A DNA stretch of 64,000 bases from Prevotella sp. ne3005 (GCF_900110085.1 NZ_FOCK01000004.1:186001-250000); one strand, 5' to 3'; positions 10,030 through 19,658 are shown, counted from the first letter of the stretch. Notes: generated by a model not told the origin, from the letters alone. Program-made: numbers and translations.

Positions 10030-10961
10030 ACCAATATCTTTCTTACTCTTTCCTTGTCTTCTTTCAGTTGCGCCACCAATGCCTCGGGGGAAGAGAAACG
10101 CTGTTCCTCGCGCAGACGGGTTACAAAGGCGATGGTCACCTGCTGCCCATAGAGGTTGCCTTCAAAGTCGAGGATATTAACCTCTAACGTCTGGCGCTTT
10201 CCCTCAAACGTGGGGCGCGTACCTATATTCATCATGGCAGCCCGCCGCTGGCCGTCCTCAAGTGTGGCCCATACAGCATAGACCCCAGGGGCCGGAATCA
10301 GCTTATCTGCAGAAAGGGGCTCCAGATTGGCCGTTGGGAATCCCAGCTGGTGGCCGATATGCTCACCTGGCATCACCTGGCCCGAAAGCTGATACTGACG
10401 TGTGAGACACTGTGGCATCAAGTCGACACGCCCCTCTTCCGCCAACAGCTGACGAATCACTGACGAACTCACGGCACAGCTGCCATCAGCCATCAGCTCC
10501 TTATCGCCACGCAGTACCTGCATCCCCAGCTCCTGACCATAACGCACATAATCGTCGAAACCTTCAGCACGGTTACGGCCGAAACGGTTGTCGTAGCCAG
10601 TGATGAGAGTCTGCACATGCAATTGCTGGCGTAACACCTGTTGCATAAAGTCACGAGCCGTCAGTGCAGCCAAGTCCTTCGTGAAAGGCAGCACCACCAG
10701 GGTCTCTACGCCAAGGGAGGCGATGATAGCCTCCTTCTCCTCCAGGGTGGTCAGCACCTGAGGACGGAACGTAGGATCAAGCACCTGACGAGGCTGACGG
10801 TCGAAGGTGATGACCATCGGACACAAACCACGGCTGCGAGCCTCTTCCCTGACCATACGGATCAGCAGCTGATGACCTGCATGCACACCGTCGAAGACTC
10901 CGATGGTTGCCACACTCTCAGAGAGCTGAAAAGGCCCCTGATTCAGACAAATTGTTCTCAT
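10026..10961 (-). CDS. ribF: Bifunctional riboflavin kinase / FAD synthetase
   Basis: A 311-residue cytosolic enzyme that makes FMN from riboflavin and FAD from FMN. The N-terminal nucleotidyltransferase carries GVFDGVHAGHQ with HAGH at residues 27-30. A later SSSVIRQLL segment fits the conserved ISSTxIR-type motif. The C-terminal riboflavin kinase domain (about residues 185-305) shows HIGHQLGFPTANLEP and the GVYAVWA/MNIGTRPTF blocks. The -7 box ends only about 7 bp before the ATG, so the transcript may be nearly leaderless. The downstream CPBP gene is coupled. Confidence 0.95.
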   Translation of the reverse strand: MRTICLNQGPFQLSESVATIGVFDGVHAGHQLLIRMVREEARSRGLCPMVITFDRQPRQVLDPTFRPQVLTTLEEKEAIIASLGVETLVVLPFTKDLAALTARDFMQQVLRQQLHVQTLITGYDNRFGRNRAEGFDDYVRYGQELGMQVLRGDKELMADGSCAVSSSVIRQLLAEEGRVDLMPQCLTRQYQLSGQVMPGEHIGHQLGFPTANLEPLSADKLIPAPGVYAVWATLEDGQRRAAMMNIGTRPTFEGKRQTLEVNILDFEGNLYGQQVTIAFVTRLREEQRFSSPEALVAQLKEDKERVRKILV

Positions 10962-10968
10962 AAGGGCG

Positions 10969-11000
10969 CAAAGTTAAGCATTTTTTCGTTATTTCCGCAA
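10969..11000 (-). promoter_or_regulatory. Promoter of ribF
   Basis: Minus strand: TAACTTTG at 10969-10976 and TTG at 10998-11000, with a 21-bp gap, fitting the Bacteroidota consensus. The -7 box ends 7 bp before the ribF ATG. Confidence 0.65.
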
Positions 11001-11005
11001 AAAAA

Positions 11006-11037
11006 TTTGGATATTTAATGAAATTGCTGTAACTTTG
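11006..11037 (+). promoter_or_regulatory. Promoter of tRNA-Met
   Basis: TTTG at 11006-11009, a 20-bp gap, then TAACTTTG at 11030-11037, a near-ideal Bacteroidota promoter 13 bp before the tRNA. Confidence 0.75.
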
Positions 11038-11050
11038 CATCCCAAATCAC

Positions 11051-11124
11051 GGACTTGTAGCTCAGTTGGTTAGAGCAACAGACTCATAATCTGGAGGTCC
11101 CAGGTTCAAGCCCTGGCTGGTCCA
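11051..11124 (+). tRNA. tRNA-Met (anticodon CAT), elongator type
   Basis: A 74-nt cloverleaf. The acceptor GGACTTG pairs with CTGGTCC (one T-T mismatch and one G-T pair). The D arm is GCTC...GAGC. The anticodon loop CTCATAA carries CAT, and the T arm is CCAGG-TTCAAGC-CCTGG. The D-loop and anticodon arm look like elongator tRNA-Met and lack the initiator's three G-C pairs. No CCA is encoded. A tRNA-Ile with lysidine-modified CAT is the alternative but less likely from the acceptor sequence. Confidence 0.9.
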
Positions 11125-11144
11125 CTCTCCTAAAAGCCAGCCGT

Positions 11145-13166
11145 ATGAAGCAGAGTTTTTTAACTAAATATGTGGTTGCCCTTGTTATTGTGTTGATGGC
11201 AACCAGCTGTTCCAAACAAGGTTCTTACAGTCAACCGGAAATAACAGAAAGTTTCAGGGCACTTGTCATGGGTGGTAAGGATATCGACCCTAACCAGACA
11301 TGGAGTACGGCCACAAACACCTCCGTCACCATTAACGTCAACTTGAAGGCCGACGAAGAATATACCGTATATATCTATCACACCCATCCGGCCACCAGCA
11401 CCTCGACCCCATATCTCGGCATGGCCACTATGAAAAGCGGTGAATCGAAGACCATCTTTGTGGCCCAGCCCGTCAATGCCAAACAGCTGTATGCTGCCTG
11501 CTATGATGCCAAGAAGCAGGCCATCTGTATGCCTGTCATCAACGGTCAGGTAACATTCAGTGGCAGCATCAACACCTCCACAGCTATCCCGTCTATCACT
11601 ACCGGCAACAATTGGAGCGTTCCCTATAAGGCTCTACCCGATCTCTCCAAATACACAACAGGCGACTTGATAGATATCGCCAACCTCAATCCCGAATTGC
11701 CTGAGGATGCTGAGGCACACCTGAAGATCAGCAGCAGCTATTCAGGATTCATCCCCTTCCTGGGTACCCATACCAATATGTCGGTCTATGTCACCTCTGA
11801 ATGGACACTCACCTTCGACCAGCGTATCAACAGTGGCAACGTGATTGTCGTGGGCCAGGGCGGAAAGCTCATTATCCCCAAAGGCTTTAAGCTGACCACC
11901 ACTCCTCAGGGCGAGTCGAGTGTTATGGGCAGGATCTACGTGATGAAAGGCGGAGAGATTTCTGGCGAGGGAACGGTAGAGTTCTCCAATGAGGCCGATG
12001 GCTACAACTACAGCGAAGGCACCATTTCTACAGGAGAGATTGCCATTGCCAGCGGTTCTTTCTATAATGGCGGAACTATCCAGAATGCCCGTCTTACTGG
12101 CTCTGGCACAACAGCAGAATTCGTCAACCTCAACTCAGCATATCTCTCTGAGGCCGATGGCACCTCGCTCTCCATCATGAACGCAGGTACCATTAACATC
12201 ACTGGTAAACTGACATTAGCCAACAATACCCGTATGGATGACGGCAGTAACATCCGTTGCGGTTCGCTCACCCTTCAGGGCAATGGCAATAGCGTGCTCT
12301 ATATGGGTAACAATGCCTACCTGAACTGTAGAGGAAACATCAGCGTCAGCGGCTACGGCGTATGGGGTCCCTCTGGCGATAAATACAAGGCCAATGCCCG
12401 CTTCAGGGCTGGGGGCTGCTCACAATACAGTGCCAACTCAGGTAATGCCAACGAGTTCATGCTCGACAACGTACAGTTTGAGACGCCACTGGGTGCTTCA
12501 AACCTTGACCTCCTTGCTGGTTGGGTGAACGGCACAGGCATCGATGGCAATCGCCAGACCTGTTTCTATGTCCTGGAAGGCAATCCTGATACGCCAAAGA
12601 GCAACTACATCTTCTATGCCTTCGAGGTTCCTGACAACTACAATGTACGCGACTTCGACTATAACGACCTCGTGCTGCGTATCAGCACGCCCTTCGACAA
12701 TGGCGACGGCACCTATACCGTTTCCGTAAATGTGGCAGCCATCGGCAGTGACCAGCAGATGAACGTCGTCTATAATGGTGAGGATTTCGGTAAAGAGGTC
12801 CACGAGGCCATGGGTATCGCCACTTCTGCCACAATCAACAACAACAGCGTGACCCGTTCTCCCGAAGTCTTGGGAATGATTACAATCAACGATCCCAACA
12901 TAGCCATCGACAAACTGGCATTCTCACTGCGCAAGACCAACAAGGCAGGCACCTCAACGACCTTTAGACAGTCGACCGATTCGGAGGATGCACCTCTCTT
13001 CCTGGCCGTCTGTGGTAATGCTCAGGGGAAATGGCTATGGCCAAAAGAGAGCTCGAATATCGGACTGGCCTATAAAGACTTCAGCACCTGGGCCAATAAT
13101 GCCCAATCTGCCCTTGACTGGTACGATAGCAAGAATGCCAGTTCCAGCAGAATCGTCAGTTGGTAA
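11145..13166 (+). CDS. LruC/DUF4842-type lipoprotein, paralogue 1
   Basis: A 673-residue predicted lipoprotein (lipobox ATSC, Cys22) probably exported to the cell surface. Residues about 45-55 hold the cluster-wide motif DPNQTW. The middle (about 200-440) is rich in Gly, Asn, Ser and Thr with short turns such as NGGTIQ and NAGTINITG, like a right-handed beta-helix or adhesin stalk. An acidic motif follows at residues 503-508 (DFDYND), typical of the DUF4842/LruC domain, whose function is not established; a calcium site is plausible. It starts 20 bp after the tRNA with no separate promoter, so it may depend on the tRNA transcript. Convergent with the next paralogue. Confidence 0.75.
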   Translation: MKQSFLTKYVVALVIVLMATSCSKQGSYSQPEITESFRALVMGGKDIDPNQTWSTATNTSVTINVNLKADEEYTVYIYHTHPATSTSTPYLGMATMKSGESKTIFVAQPVNAKQLYAACYDAKKQAICMPVINGQVTFSGSINTSTAIPSITTGNNWSVPYKALPDLSKYTTGDLIDIANLNPELPEDAEAHLKISSSYSGFIPFLGTHTNMSVYVTSEWTLTFDQRINSGNVIVVGQGGKLIIPKGFKLTTTPQGESSVMGRIYVMKGGEISGEGTVEFSNEADGYNYSEGTISTGEIAIASGSFYNGGTIQNARLTGSGTTAEFVNLNSAYLSEADGTSLSIMNAGTINITGKLTLANNTRMDDGSNIRCGSLTLQGNGNSVLYMGNNAYLNCRGNISVSGYGVWGPSGDKYKANARFRAGGCSQYSANSGNANEFMLDNVQFETPLGASNLDLLAGWVNGTGIDGNRQTCFYVLEGNPDTPKSNYIFYAFEVPDNYNVRDFDYNDLVLRISTPFDNGDGTYTVSVNVAAIGSDQQMNVVYNGEDFGKEVHEAMGIATSATINNNSVTRSPEVLGMITINDPNIAIDKLAFSLRKTNKAGTSTTFRQSTDSEDAPLFLAVCGNAQGKWLWPKESSNIGLAYKDFSTWANNAQSALDWYDSKNASSSRIVSW

Positions 13167-13184
13167 GAAAAGAGGAAAAGCTCT

Positions 13185-14513
13185 TTACCAGATATAGACC
13201 TGGCTCCTTGTGGCGTAGTCGTTCAAATACCAGTCTGTAGCCTTATTACGATTTACCGACCACTCACCAAAGGCATGGCCCTTCTCGGAATAGGCGCCAA
13301 AGAGAATCTCTACTCCCTCATTATAATCCTTTCGCATGCGGAAGCCGATATTCTGGCCATGCAGTGGATGCCAGAACGAACCTGACGGGATGACCAGTGC
13401 CCAAGGCAGGTTCTGAACATCAATATACTTATTCTCATAAAGCGCATCCACCTTACGGTAAGGGAAGGTGTGAATCTCCCTGCGCACATTGCCATAGAGC
13501 TTCATGACGAAGGGGTCAATATCCTCAAGGGTCAGGTAGCTCAGCTTCAGCGGATCCTTAACCTTCAGCACGTAGACTATCTCGCGAGGCAAGAGCTCAG
13601 CCGTCGTAGAAGTGGTACCATAATTCACGTTATACTGCTTACGGTTGAACTGACCATATTCATTATTCTTGACATCACCAATGGCCCAGTGGGCATCGGC
13701 AAAGAGGTTGATGATGGGCTCACCGTTTTTACCACTCACTAAGAGCTTACCCAACAGGTCTTTGTCCTCCACATAGCTGTTCTGCTGCTTGATTTCATCG
13801 CCAGCCATATTCACATTAAACGAACTGCCACCCACAGCATACAAGGAGTCGATGTCGTCCATCGTGTATTCAGGCAGACGGATGAGACCAGCCAATGGGG
13901 TAGTGGAACCCACGGCAGCCAGTTTCACGTGGATTCGCATCTCTTTTTCGCCAGTGCGCTCTAAAGCCAGATGCATCACCACCTCGTTATAGTCGTAATC
14001 GCCAGGCTCAGGCATCTCTCCCTCATAGCAGTAGGCATAATACAGCAGCGAAGGCTGTTTGTCCAGTGACCTCGACTGATAGGTGGGCTTAGAGAAATCC
14101 ACACGGTTCGAGCTCGACGGCTTAAAGCTCATGACCGTATAGTTCCCCTCGGCATCGACGAGAGCACCATAGAGCGTACTCAAGCGCCGAGGATAAGAAA
14201 TGTTCATTGAGAACTGGTCGCCCTCCTCTACAGCTCTCTGGGCAATGATGTTTGCATCCGAAGAAGCCGACGGGTCGTCTGTCAGCACCTGGAACATCTT
14301 GGCCCCCACGCCACCGTTGATATTCACAATCAGCGTTTTCTTCTCCGTCAGTACCCACGTGTGGTTAGGATCAACCGTATCTACTGGCGACTTTATCTCT
14401 ATCAGTGAGTCATACATCTTCTCACTGAATGCATGCTTCGAACATGATGAACTGACACCCGTTATGACACAGATGCCAACGAATATGGCAAATACCAATG
14501 CTATCTTTTTCAT
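13185..14513 (-). CDS. LruC/DUF4842-type lipoprotein, paralogue 2 (inverted)
   Basis: A 442-residue predicted lipoprotein (lipobox SSSC, Cys24). It is the shortest architecture in the cluster: DPNHTW at residues 48-53, then directly the acidic motif DYDYNE at 172-177, with no beta-helix-like middle. The C-terminal half has the usual DUF4842 follow-on (VKLAAVGSTTPLAGLIRLPE, replacing the LLAAGGTLPL block of its neighbours). It is the only copy on the minus strand, converging on paralogue 1 with 18 bp between stops. An inversion or independent insertion within the array would explain this. Function unknown. Confidence 0.75.
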   Translation of the reverse strand: MKKIALVFAIFVGICVITGVSSSCSKHAFSEKMYDSLIEIKSPVDTVDPNHTWVLTEKKTLIVNINGGVGAKMFQVLTDDPSASSDANIIAQRAVEEGDQFSMNISYPRRLSTLYGALVDAEGNYTVMSFKPSSSNRVDFSKPTYQSRSLDKQPSLLYYAYCYEGEMPEPGDYDYNEVVMHLALERTGEKEMRIHVKLAAVGSTTPLAGLIRLPEYTMDDIDSLYAVGGSSFNVNMAGDEIKQQNSYVEDKDLLGKLLVSGKNGEPIINLFADAHWAIGDVKNNEYGQFNRKQYNVNYGTTSTTAELLPREIVYVLKVKDPLKLSYLTLEDIDPFVMKLYGNVRREIHTFPYRKVDALYENKYIDVQNLPWALVIPSGSFWHPLHGQNIGFRMRKDYNEGVEILFGAYSEKGHAFGEWSVNRNKATDWYLNDYATRSQVYIW

Positions 14514-14543
14514 ACCTTATTATATTATAAGCAGATTTCGCGC

Positions 14544-14551
14544 CAAAATTA
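14544..14551 (-). promoter_or_regulatory. -7 box (TAATTTTG) of paralogue 2
   Basis: CAAAATTA on the plus strand gives TAATTTTG on the minus strand, 30 bp before the ATG. The nearest upstream TTG is at a sub-optimal 16 bp. Confidence 0.4.
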
Positions 14552-14637
14552 CAAAAAATATCGCATACAAGGTATATAAAACGATGTGTTTTGCAGATTT
14601 TAACACCAAAATAGATACAACTTGTGGATTTTTTGCT

Positions 14638-14645
14638 TAAATTTG
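14638..14645 (+). promoter_or_regulatory. -7 box (TAAATTTG) of paralogue 3
   Basis: TAAATTTG lies 58 bp before the ATG at 14704. The -33 element is not clear. Confidence 0.45.
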
Positions 14646-14703
14646 CAGCCGAATCGATTCAAAATATATAAGTTACGTAACACTATTAAGTATTTTTTGT
14701 GCA

Positions 14704-16902
14704 ATGAAAAAGTATTTGATTACAGGAGCAATGGCTCTTTTAGCTGGGTTCTATCTTACCAGCTGTACTCATGATGACATCGAGTACTCTTCACTTTATG
14801 AAGAGAAGACGCAGTCTTTCGAGAAAGTTTTCAAGGATTTGTATGGCACGATTGACCCCAATCACGACTGGGGTTTCACACCTTATGTTGTTGACAACAA
14901 TACGACAGAAGCTACCGCTGGTACTCGTGGTACTCGCGCCTTAACTCGAGGCGCATATCCCAATGCCAACGATTGGGCAAAAGAAGGATGGAATGTGCCC
15001 GATCCCCTGCATGCAGAACAGATTGCTATTGTCAGAAAGTATTTCCAGCAGTTTAGAGATCCAGTTGATGAACCCATCAACTATAGCGACTTCTTTGTTC
15101 AGGATGTCTATAAAGGTGGTACTTATGCCAAAGACAAAGACCCAGATTCTAAGACCACAGAGACATGCTATTCTGCCTATGGCGATCCCAACAGCCCTTT
15201 CTATGGCAGTAACCAAATGGATCAGCTGAGCGCTGGTATGGGCGACCATATTAGCAACTATAACAATGCCCAGTGTTCACCTAACACCAACGTATCTAGT
15301 GCTAATCCAGATTTAAACCCACATACTGACAAGATTATGCTCATGACGGGTTCGAGCACCGCTTATTTCGGTTATAACAACTCTCTTCAGAGCAGCTATA
15401 AGTATAATGATATGTTTACCCGTGTATCTGGTAACACCATCATGCAGTGGGCGAAAGACAACAATATCACTGTTCCTTCAACTGGTGATGTAACCGGCAT
15501 GCATTTCGTGGGCTTTGACTATGAGGCAGACCTCAGTCATGGTCTCACAGACAATATGCAGGGTAATTCATATTTGGTCACTGAAGTTCCCGCTGGCACT
15601 GCTGGAGCCTTCCAGATTCCCAACAAGCAGAACGACGACAACTGGCAGAAAGGTAAATGGTATATCGCTGGCGCTCGCGACCACTATTATTCTGACTGGA
15701 TTGTCCGCATTATCCCTGGCACAAAGAGGGACACCAGTAAGGATCAAGATAAAGAAGAAGAGGAGACCACAACCAGCAAAAAGTATACAGCCAAGCGCCA
15801 CGAAATAATTGCCATCGGCCGTGTCTTTGTAGAGGACCTCTATAATGCATCCCGTGCTGATATCGACTATAACGATGCCGTGTTTGATGCCATCATTTGG
15901 AAAGATGACAGCATTTTGGTAGAGCCTAATTTCTGGGGCCAAGAAACAACCACGACAATTAGCAGAAAATATCGAGTAGAAATCGCCTTGCTGGCAGCAG
16001 GTGGTACTATCCCCATGAAGATTGCAGGCAGCAAGTTTGGGGATGTACACCAAGCCTTCGGAGTAGGACTTACTACTATTGTTAACACTGTTGGCGAAGC
16101 TTCCAATGTCTTCGGCTCTTTGGTAACAGGTAAGGATTATGTTTATAAAGAGTTCGACTACACAGACGAACTTAAGTTAAAGAATAAAATTTCTCTCAAC
16201 GATATTCCCATAGACGTAGAGTGGATTACAGGCGATGTCAAGGTGGCTGCCCGACTGAACAATAAAGAAACCCATACTTACAAGAAGGATGCAGAAGGCA
16301 AACTGGTTGTAGATGCTAATCGCGATCCTATCGTAGAGGATGCTGGTGCACCTGTTGTTCCTCATGTATTACAGGTGCCTATAGGTACAGCATGGGCTCA
16401 AGAGCGTGTAAATATTGGTCTTGGAAATGAAGGCCCATACCACGATTTCCCAAAATATGTTAAGGATCATACAGTAAACTTCTGGGAGAACAATGTGGAC
16501 AAGTTCTATCTCTACTTGGGCAACCGCTCACCTCTTGCTTTCAAAGACAAAAAGAAAGGCTATACTTATCTGACAGACATCAAGACTATTATTTGGGAAG
16601 GTCCTAAAACATTCAAATATTATCCAATAATAAGTGAAATCGTTAATTATTTTACTTCTGAGAAACTAAATCTTCCAGAGGGTGGAGTAAAAGAGGGTCA
16701 AGTAATGACATTTATATTCACAAATTATCCAGGATATTTCAAAGCCCAAACGAATGATGGAGCAACTATTTATGATGGTAATGTTACAAGTGAATCTATT
16801 TCCATCACTTTGACCAGTGATCAGGCCGCCAAGATTAATAGTCAAAAGAAAATTAAAGTTTCGGGTAGTGATTTGACCCTTAAAACTATTACAATACGAT
16901 AG
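14704..16902 (+). CDS. LruC/DUF4842-type lipoprotein, paralogue 3
   Basis: A 732-residue predicted lipoprotein (LTSC, Cys21). The N-terminus has FKDLYGTIDPNHDWGF. The middle differs from paralogues 1, 4 and 6: it has a VGFDYEADL segment followed by YYSDWIVRIIPG near residues 327-338, itself resembling a DUF4114/LruC-like D-W motif, so there may be two related acidic domains in tandem. The main acidic motif is DIDYND at 386-391, followed by LLAAGGTIPM. A further ~130-residue C-terminal part (from about 600) is absent from the other paralogues and unrecognised. The gene ends at the terminator at 16943. Confidence 0.75.
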   Translation: MKKYLITGAMALLAGFYLTSCTHDDIEYSSLYEEKTQSFEKVFKDLYGTIDPNHDWGFTPYVVDNNTTEATAGTRGTRALTRGAYPNANDWAKEGWNVPDPLHAEQIAIVRKYFQQFRDPVDEPINYSDFFVQDVYKGGTYAKDKDPDSKTTETCYSAYGDPNSPFYGSNQMDQLSAGMGDHISNYNNAQCSPNTNVSSANPDLNPHTDKIMLMTGSSTAYFGYNNSLQSSYKYNDMFTRVSGNTIMQWAKDNNITVPSTGDVTGMHFVGFDYEADLSHGLTDNMQGNSYLVTEVPAGTAGAFQIPNKQNDDNWQKGKWYIAGARDHYYSDWIVRIIPGTKRDTSKDQDKEEEETTTSKKYTAKRHEIIAIGRVFVEDLYNASRADIDYNDAVFDAIIWKDDSILVEPNFWGQETTTTISRKYRVEIALLAAGGTIPMKIAGSKFGDVHQAFGVGLTTIVNTVGEASNVFGSLVTGKDYVYKEFDYTDELKLKNKISLNDIPIDVEWITGDVKVAARLNNKETHTYKKDAEGKLVVDANRDPIVEDAGAPVVPHVLQVPIGTAWAQERVNIGLGNEGPYHDFPKYVKDHTVNFWENNVDKFYLYLGNRSPLAFKDKKKGYTYLTDIKTIIWEGPKTFKYYPIISEIVNYFTSEKLNLPEGGVKEGQVMTFIFTNYPGYFKAQTNDGATIYDGNVTSESISITLTSDQAAKINSQKKIKVSGSDLTLKTITIR

Positions 16903-16942
16903 AATAATCAAATACAATAATATTTTGCACATTTATGTGAGG

Positions 16943-16972
16943 GGGCTTCTGCGTGAGCAGAGGCCCTTTTTT
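16943..16972 (+). terminator. Terminator of paralogue 3, shared-hairpin type
   Basis: GGGCTTCTGC pairs with GCAGAGGCCC around a GTGA loop, followed by six T. The CTTCTGCGTGA core recurs after paralogues 4, 5 and 6. Confidence 0.85.
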
Positions 16973-17251
16973 ATATTGATGTCCCCAAGTCTGTAGCCCT
17001 AAAGATAGTGGCAGCGGACTGTCCGAAAGTCGTAAGAGGACTCTGAGTATTACCGTAGCAAAGTGAGCGAAAGTCGTAAGGGGACGTTGAGTAATGCCGT
17101 AGCGGACTGGCAGGGAGAAAGCATGAGAAAGGCAGGGAGAAGGCAGGAGAAGGGGAGTTTTCGCTCGACAGAAAGACGGATTCCCTACACAAATTTTTAG
17201 CCGTTAACTTTGTTTAACTACGAAAATACCCCTTCGTATCTATATTTTTCG
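16973..17251. repeat. Intergenic stretch with two dispersed-repeat units
   Basis: No gene is seen. Two imperfect units of about 35-40 bp, at 17032-17069 and 17079-17107, share CGAAAGTCGTAAG, then GGAC, then GAGTA and CCGTAGC. A related unit lies at 38362-38396 and a weaker one near 21067. Purine-rich GGGAGAA and GGCAGG repeats follow (17110-17160). Confidence 0.6.
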
Positions 17252-17259
17252 TATATTTG
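17252..17259 (+). promoter_or_regulatory. -7 box (TATATTTG) of paralogue 4
   Basis: TATATTTG lies 74 bp before the ATG. The long leader shares GAAATATTAACCAA and an AT-rich tract with paralogue 5. Confidence 0.5.
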
Positions 17260-17333
17260 CAGCAAAGAGCCCGAAAAAGGAAACATTCTAACGGAAATAT
17301 TAACCAAAGATTAAACTTTAAAATTTTACAATT

Positions 17334-19337
17334 ATGAAGAAGTATTTGATGATAGGTGTAGCAGCCCTCGCTTTCGCTGTCACACTCACCAGTTGTTCAA
17401 AGGCTGGAGACCTTTACGACGAGAGTAGGGTCGAGCAGCAAAAGGAAGCGACAGTAAATGAGAAGTACGCCGCTGCCTTCGAAAAGGCATTCGGCAAGGT
17501 AGGTCCTAATGTAGATTGGGGTTTCAGCAGCAAGAGTTCCAGTACGCGTTCGTTTACCCGAGCTGTGGGAACTTATGCTCAGTATAAAGGTAACATGCAG
17601 CCAAGCATTACTTTCCCATCAGACTGCAACGCCAACAATTTTAATCCAGATCTCACGAATGTACCTTCGTATAATGATTATTTGATAAGCAAAGGTACAC
17701 AATGGTGGACCCCAGAGGAAATAAATGATGGAGGAGTGGTCTATATCAACGCAGTCCAGCCTATTAAAATCTCTGGCGGCTCTGAAGAACAGCATGCAAA
17801 ACTTTACATCAAGGCAGGAACGTATGATTTCAGAGGTGTATCGTTTGATCTAAACATTAATACAGACTTGGTATTATTAGAAGGTGCAACAGTTACATTC
17901 GATAACACTGTTGCTTCAACCGCCATATTTGATATATACATCGCTCAAGGAGCAGAACTGATAGCAAATGGCGAAAAAGGTTTGGTAGCGAATTCCGGTA
18001 TCCATGTATATAACCATGGTACAATTACATGTTCTAAATTTGAGGTTAACTCGACCAGTTTTCTCTATAATGTAGGTACATTGACAGCAGATAGTGTGAA
18101 GGCCGAAAGCAATGATAGCAGAATCGTCAATGATGGCACTATTAATTCTACCACTGTTGTAGTTAATGCAGGTGCTGTGCAGAACAATGATATTTGGACT
18201 GTTTCGGGCACCACTAAGATCAATTCCAACAACTCTGGCTGGGTAAACAATGGCCATTGGACGACTTATGATTACGCTTATATCGGTGGAAGCGAGAACG
18301 TGATTAATAATTGCTTGCTTACGGTGACTCACGACTTTGAAATGAATATTTCATCAGAAACTGGAGCATTTAAGATTGATGGTGGCGGCGGTGTATTGAC
18401 TAAGAATTTCTATGGAGGTAGGGATTCAAGTACAGGTGCCATTTCGGGTCCGTTTAGAATCAATATGGGTGCGAATGCCGTATTTGTCGTTGAGGAAACC
18501 GCTCAGTTTGAGTCTGGACGTGGCGACGATGAAGGATTTGGAATCTTTGGTGTCTCTTCAGATGCCCCTGCCGTATTCCAAGCCAGGGATATCGTCAGAG
18601 ACCCAACGCTTCTAAGTCAGAGAAGTCATGGTGCTGTAACCTATGGTGGCAACTTGTACGTTTCTGCAGAGACTCATTTTGCACAGGGAGATGATGGTTC
18701 CAAACCATTTATTTATGTAAAAGACGGTTTCACCATAGAAAACAACATCTATGCCTCAGGCTTCAAGTCTGGCAAGCCCAGCATCACCATTCCAGAGACT
18801 CCATGTAGCCCAGGCTTCATTGGCGGGAATCCGCTCTATCGCGTGATTGCTGAGGACCTGTCAGCTTCAGAAGCTGGTGACTTCGACTTCAATGATGTAG
18901 TGTTCGATGTTGTGAAGGCCGAAGGTGGTAAGACAACACTGAAGCTGATCTGTGCAGGTGGTACGCTTCCACTGAGAGTAAGAGGAGCAAATCAAGCTGA
19001 AGGCGTAGAAGTCCACAGCGTATTTGGAGAAGACGCTCCAGGCGAAAATGGTAAGTATCAGATGTTTAACACTGGAGCTGGACCAACTGTACCTGAAGCA
19101 ACCTTTACTGTACAAGGCGAATACACCACTCCCGAACAGATTAAGAACATCATCATTGAGGTCAAGAAGGACAACACGTGGATGCCTCTCCCTGCTAAAA
19201 CAGGCGAGCCTGCTTGCAAGATCCTAGTTGACGATACGTTCAAACCTGTTATTGAGAGGAGGAATATTGCTAACGAGAACAAGAAATTCACCAACTATGT
19301 ACAAGGTACGTTCGTGGATGACTTCTGGTGGAAATAA
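17334..19337 (+). CDS. LruC/DUF4842-type lipoprotein, paralogue 4
   Basis: A 667-residue predicted lipoprotein (LTSC, Cys21). Its first ~30 codons are nearly identical in DNA to paralogue 5, followed by FGKVGPNVDWGF. The middle (about 110-480) is an Asn/Gly/Thr-rich repeat region (VNDGTINSTTVVVNAG, WTVSGTTKINSNNSG) that looks like a beta-helix or adhesin stalk and resembles paralogue 6. The acidic motif is DFDFND at 516-521, then LICAGGTLPLRV. The final part ends in YVQGTFVDDFWW, similar to the end of paralogue 5. Surface location is inferred from the lipobox and family; ligand unknown. Confidence 0.75.
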   Translation: MKKYLMIGVAALAFAVTLTSCSKAGDLYDESRVEQQKEATVNEKYAAAFEKAFGKVGPNVDWGFSSKSSSTRSFTRAVGTYAQYKGNMQPSITFPSDCNANNFNPDLTNVPSYNDYLISKGTQWWTPEEINDGGVVYINAVQPIKISGGSEEQHAKLYIKAGTYDFRGVSFDLNINTDLVLLEGATVTFDNTVASTAIFDIYIAQGAELIANGEKGLVANSGIHVYNHGTITCSKFEVNSTSFLYNVGTLTADSVKAESNDSRIVNDGTINSTTVVVNAGAVQNNDIWTVSGTTKINSNNSGWVNNGHWTTYDYAYIGGSENVINNCLLTVTHDFEMNISSETGAFKIDGGGGVLTKNFYGGRDSSTGAISGPFRINMGANAVFVVEETAQFESGRGDDEGFGIFGVSSDAPAVFQARDIVRDPTLLSQRSHGAVTYGGNLYVSAETHFAQGDDGSKPFIYVKDGFTIENNIYASGFKSGKPSITIPETPCSPGFIGGNPLYRVIAEDLSASEAGDFDFNDVVFDVVKAEGGKTTLKLICAGGTLPLRVRGANQAEGVEVHSVFGEDAPGENGKYQMFNTGAGPTVPEATFTVQGEYTTPEQIKNIIIEVKKDNTWMPLPAKTGEPACKILVDDTFKPVIERRNIANENKKFTNYVQGTFVDDFWWK

Positions 19338-19359
19338 CAACATCATCAAATACCTAAAT

Positions 19360-19395
19360 GGAGGGGGACTTCTGCGTCATGCAGAGGTTCCCTCC
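19360..19395 (+). terminator. Terminator of paralogue 4, shared-hairpin type
   Basis: A long stem pairs GGAGGGGGACTTCTGC with GCAGAGGTTCCCTCC (one bulge, two G-T pairs), loop GTCAT, followed by TTACTTTTT. Confidence 0.8.
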
Positions 19396-19549
19396 TTACT
19401 TTTTGCCCCCCAAACGGATAGGGAAAGCCCCTTATTAACAACGATTCCGCAACTGACCCAAAGTTGTAGCAAAGCGGGAGTTTGCTCGACCAAGGAATTG
19501 ATTCCTCGAACGATTTTGCCCAGATTAACTAAATTTAACTCACAAACTA
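19396..19549. other. Intergenic stretch resembling the gap before paralogue 4
   Basis: No gene is seen. GCGGGAGTTTGCTCGACCAA here resembles GGGGAGTTTTCGCTCGACAG at 17152-17171, and GATTAACTAAATTTAAC resembles the TTAACTTTGTTTAAC before paralogue 4. This suggests the spacer was duplicated with the gene. Confidence 0.4.
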
Positions 19550-19580
19550 TTGCTTGGCATTATCTTTTTTTGTACTTTTG
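19550..19580 (+). promoter_or_regulatory. Promoter of paralogue 5
   Basis: TTG at 19550-19552, a 20-bp gap, then TACTTTTG at 19573-19580. The leader is about 75 nt. Confidence 0.65.
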
Positions 19581-19658
19581 CCAACGATTCAGGGAAATAA
19601 ATGCCATTAGAGTCGAAATATTAACCAACAATTATAAACATTTTAAATTTTATCAATT

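Noticed and set aside
11051..13166. Integrated island bounded by a tRNA attachment repeat
   Set aside because: No integrase and no second copy of the tRNA 3' end was found in the window.
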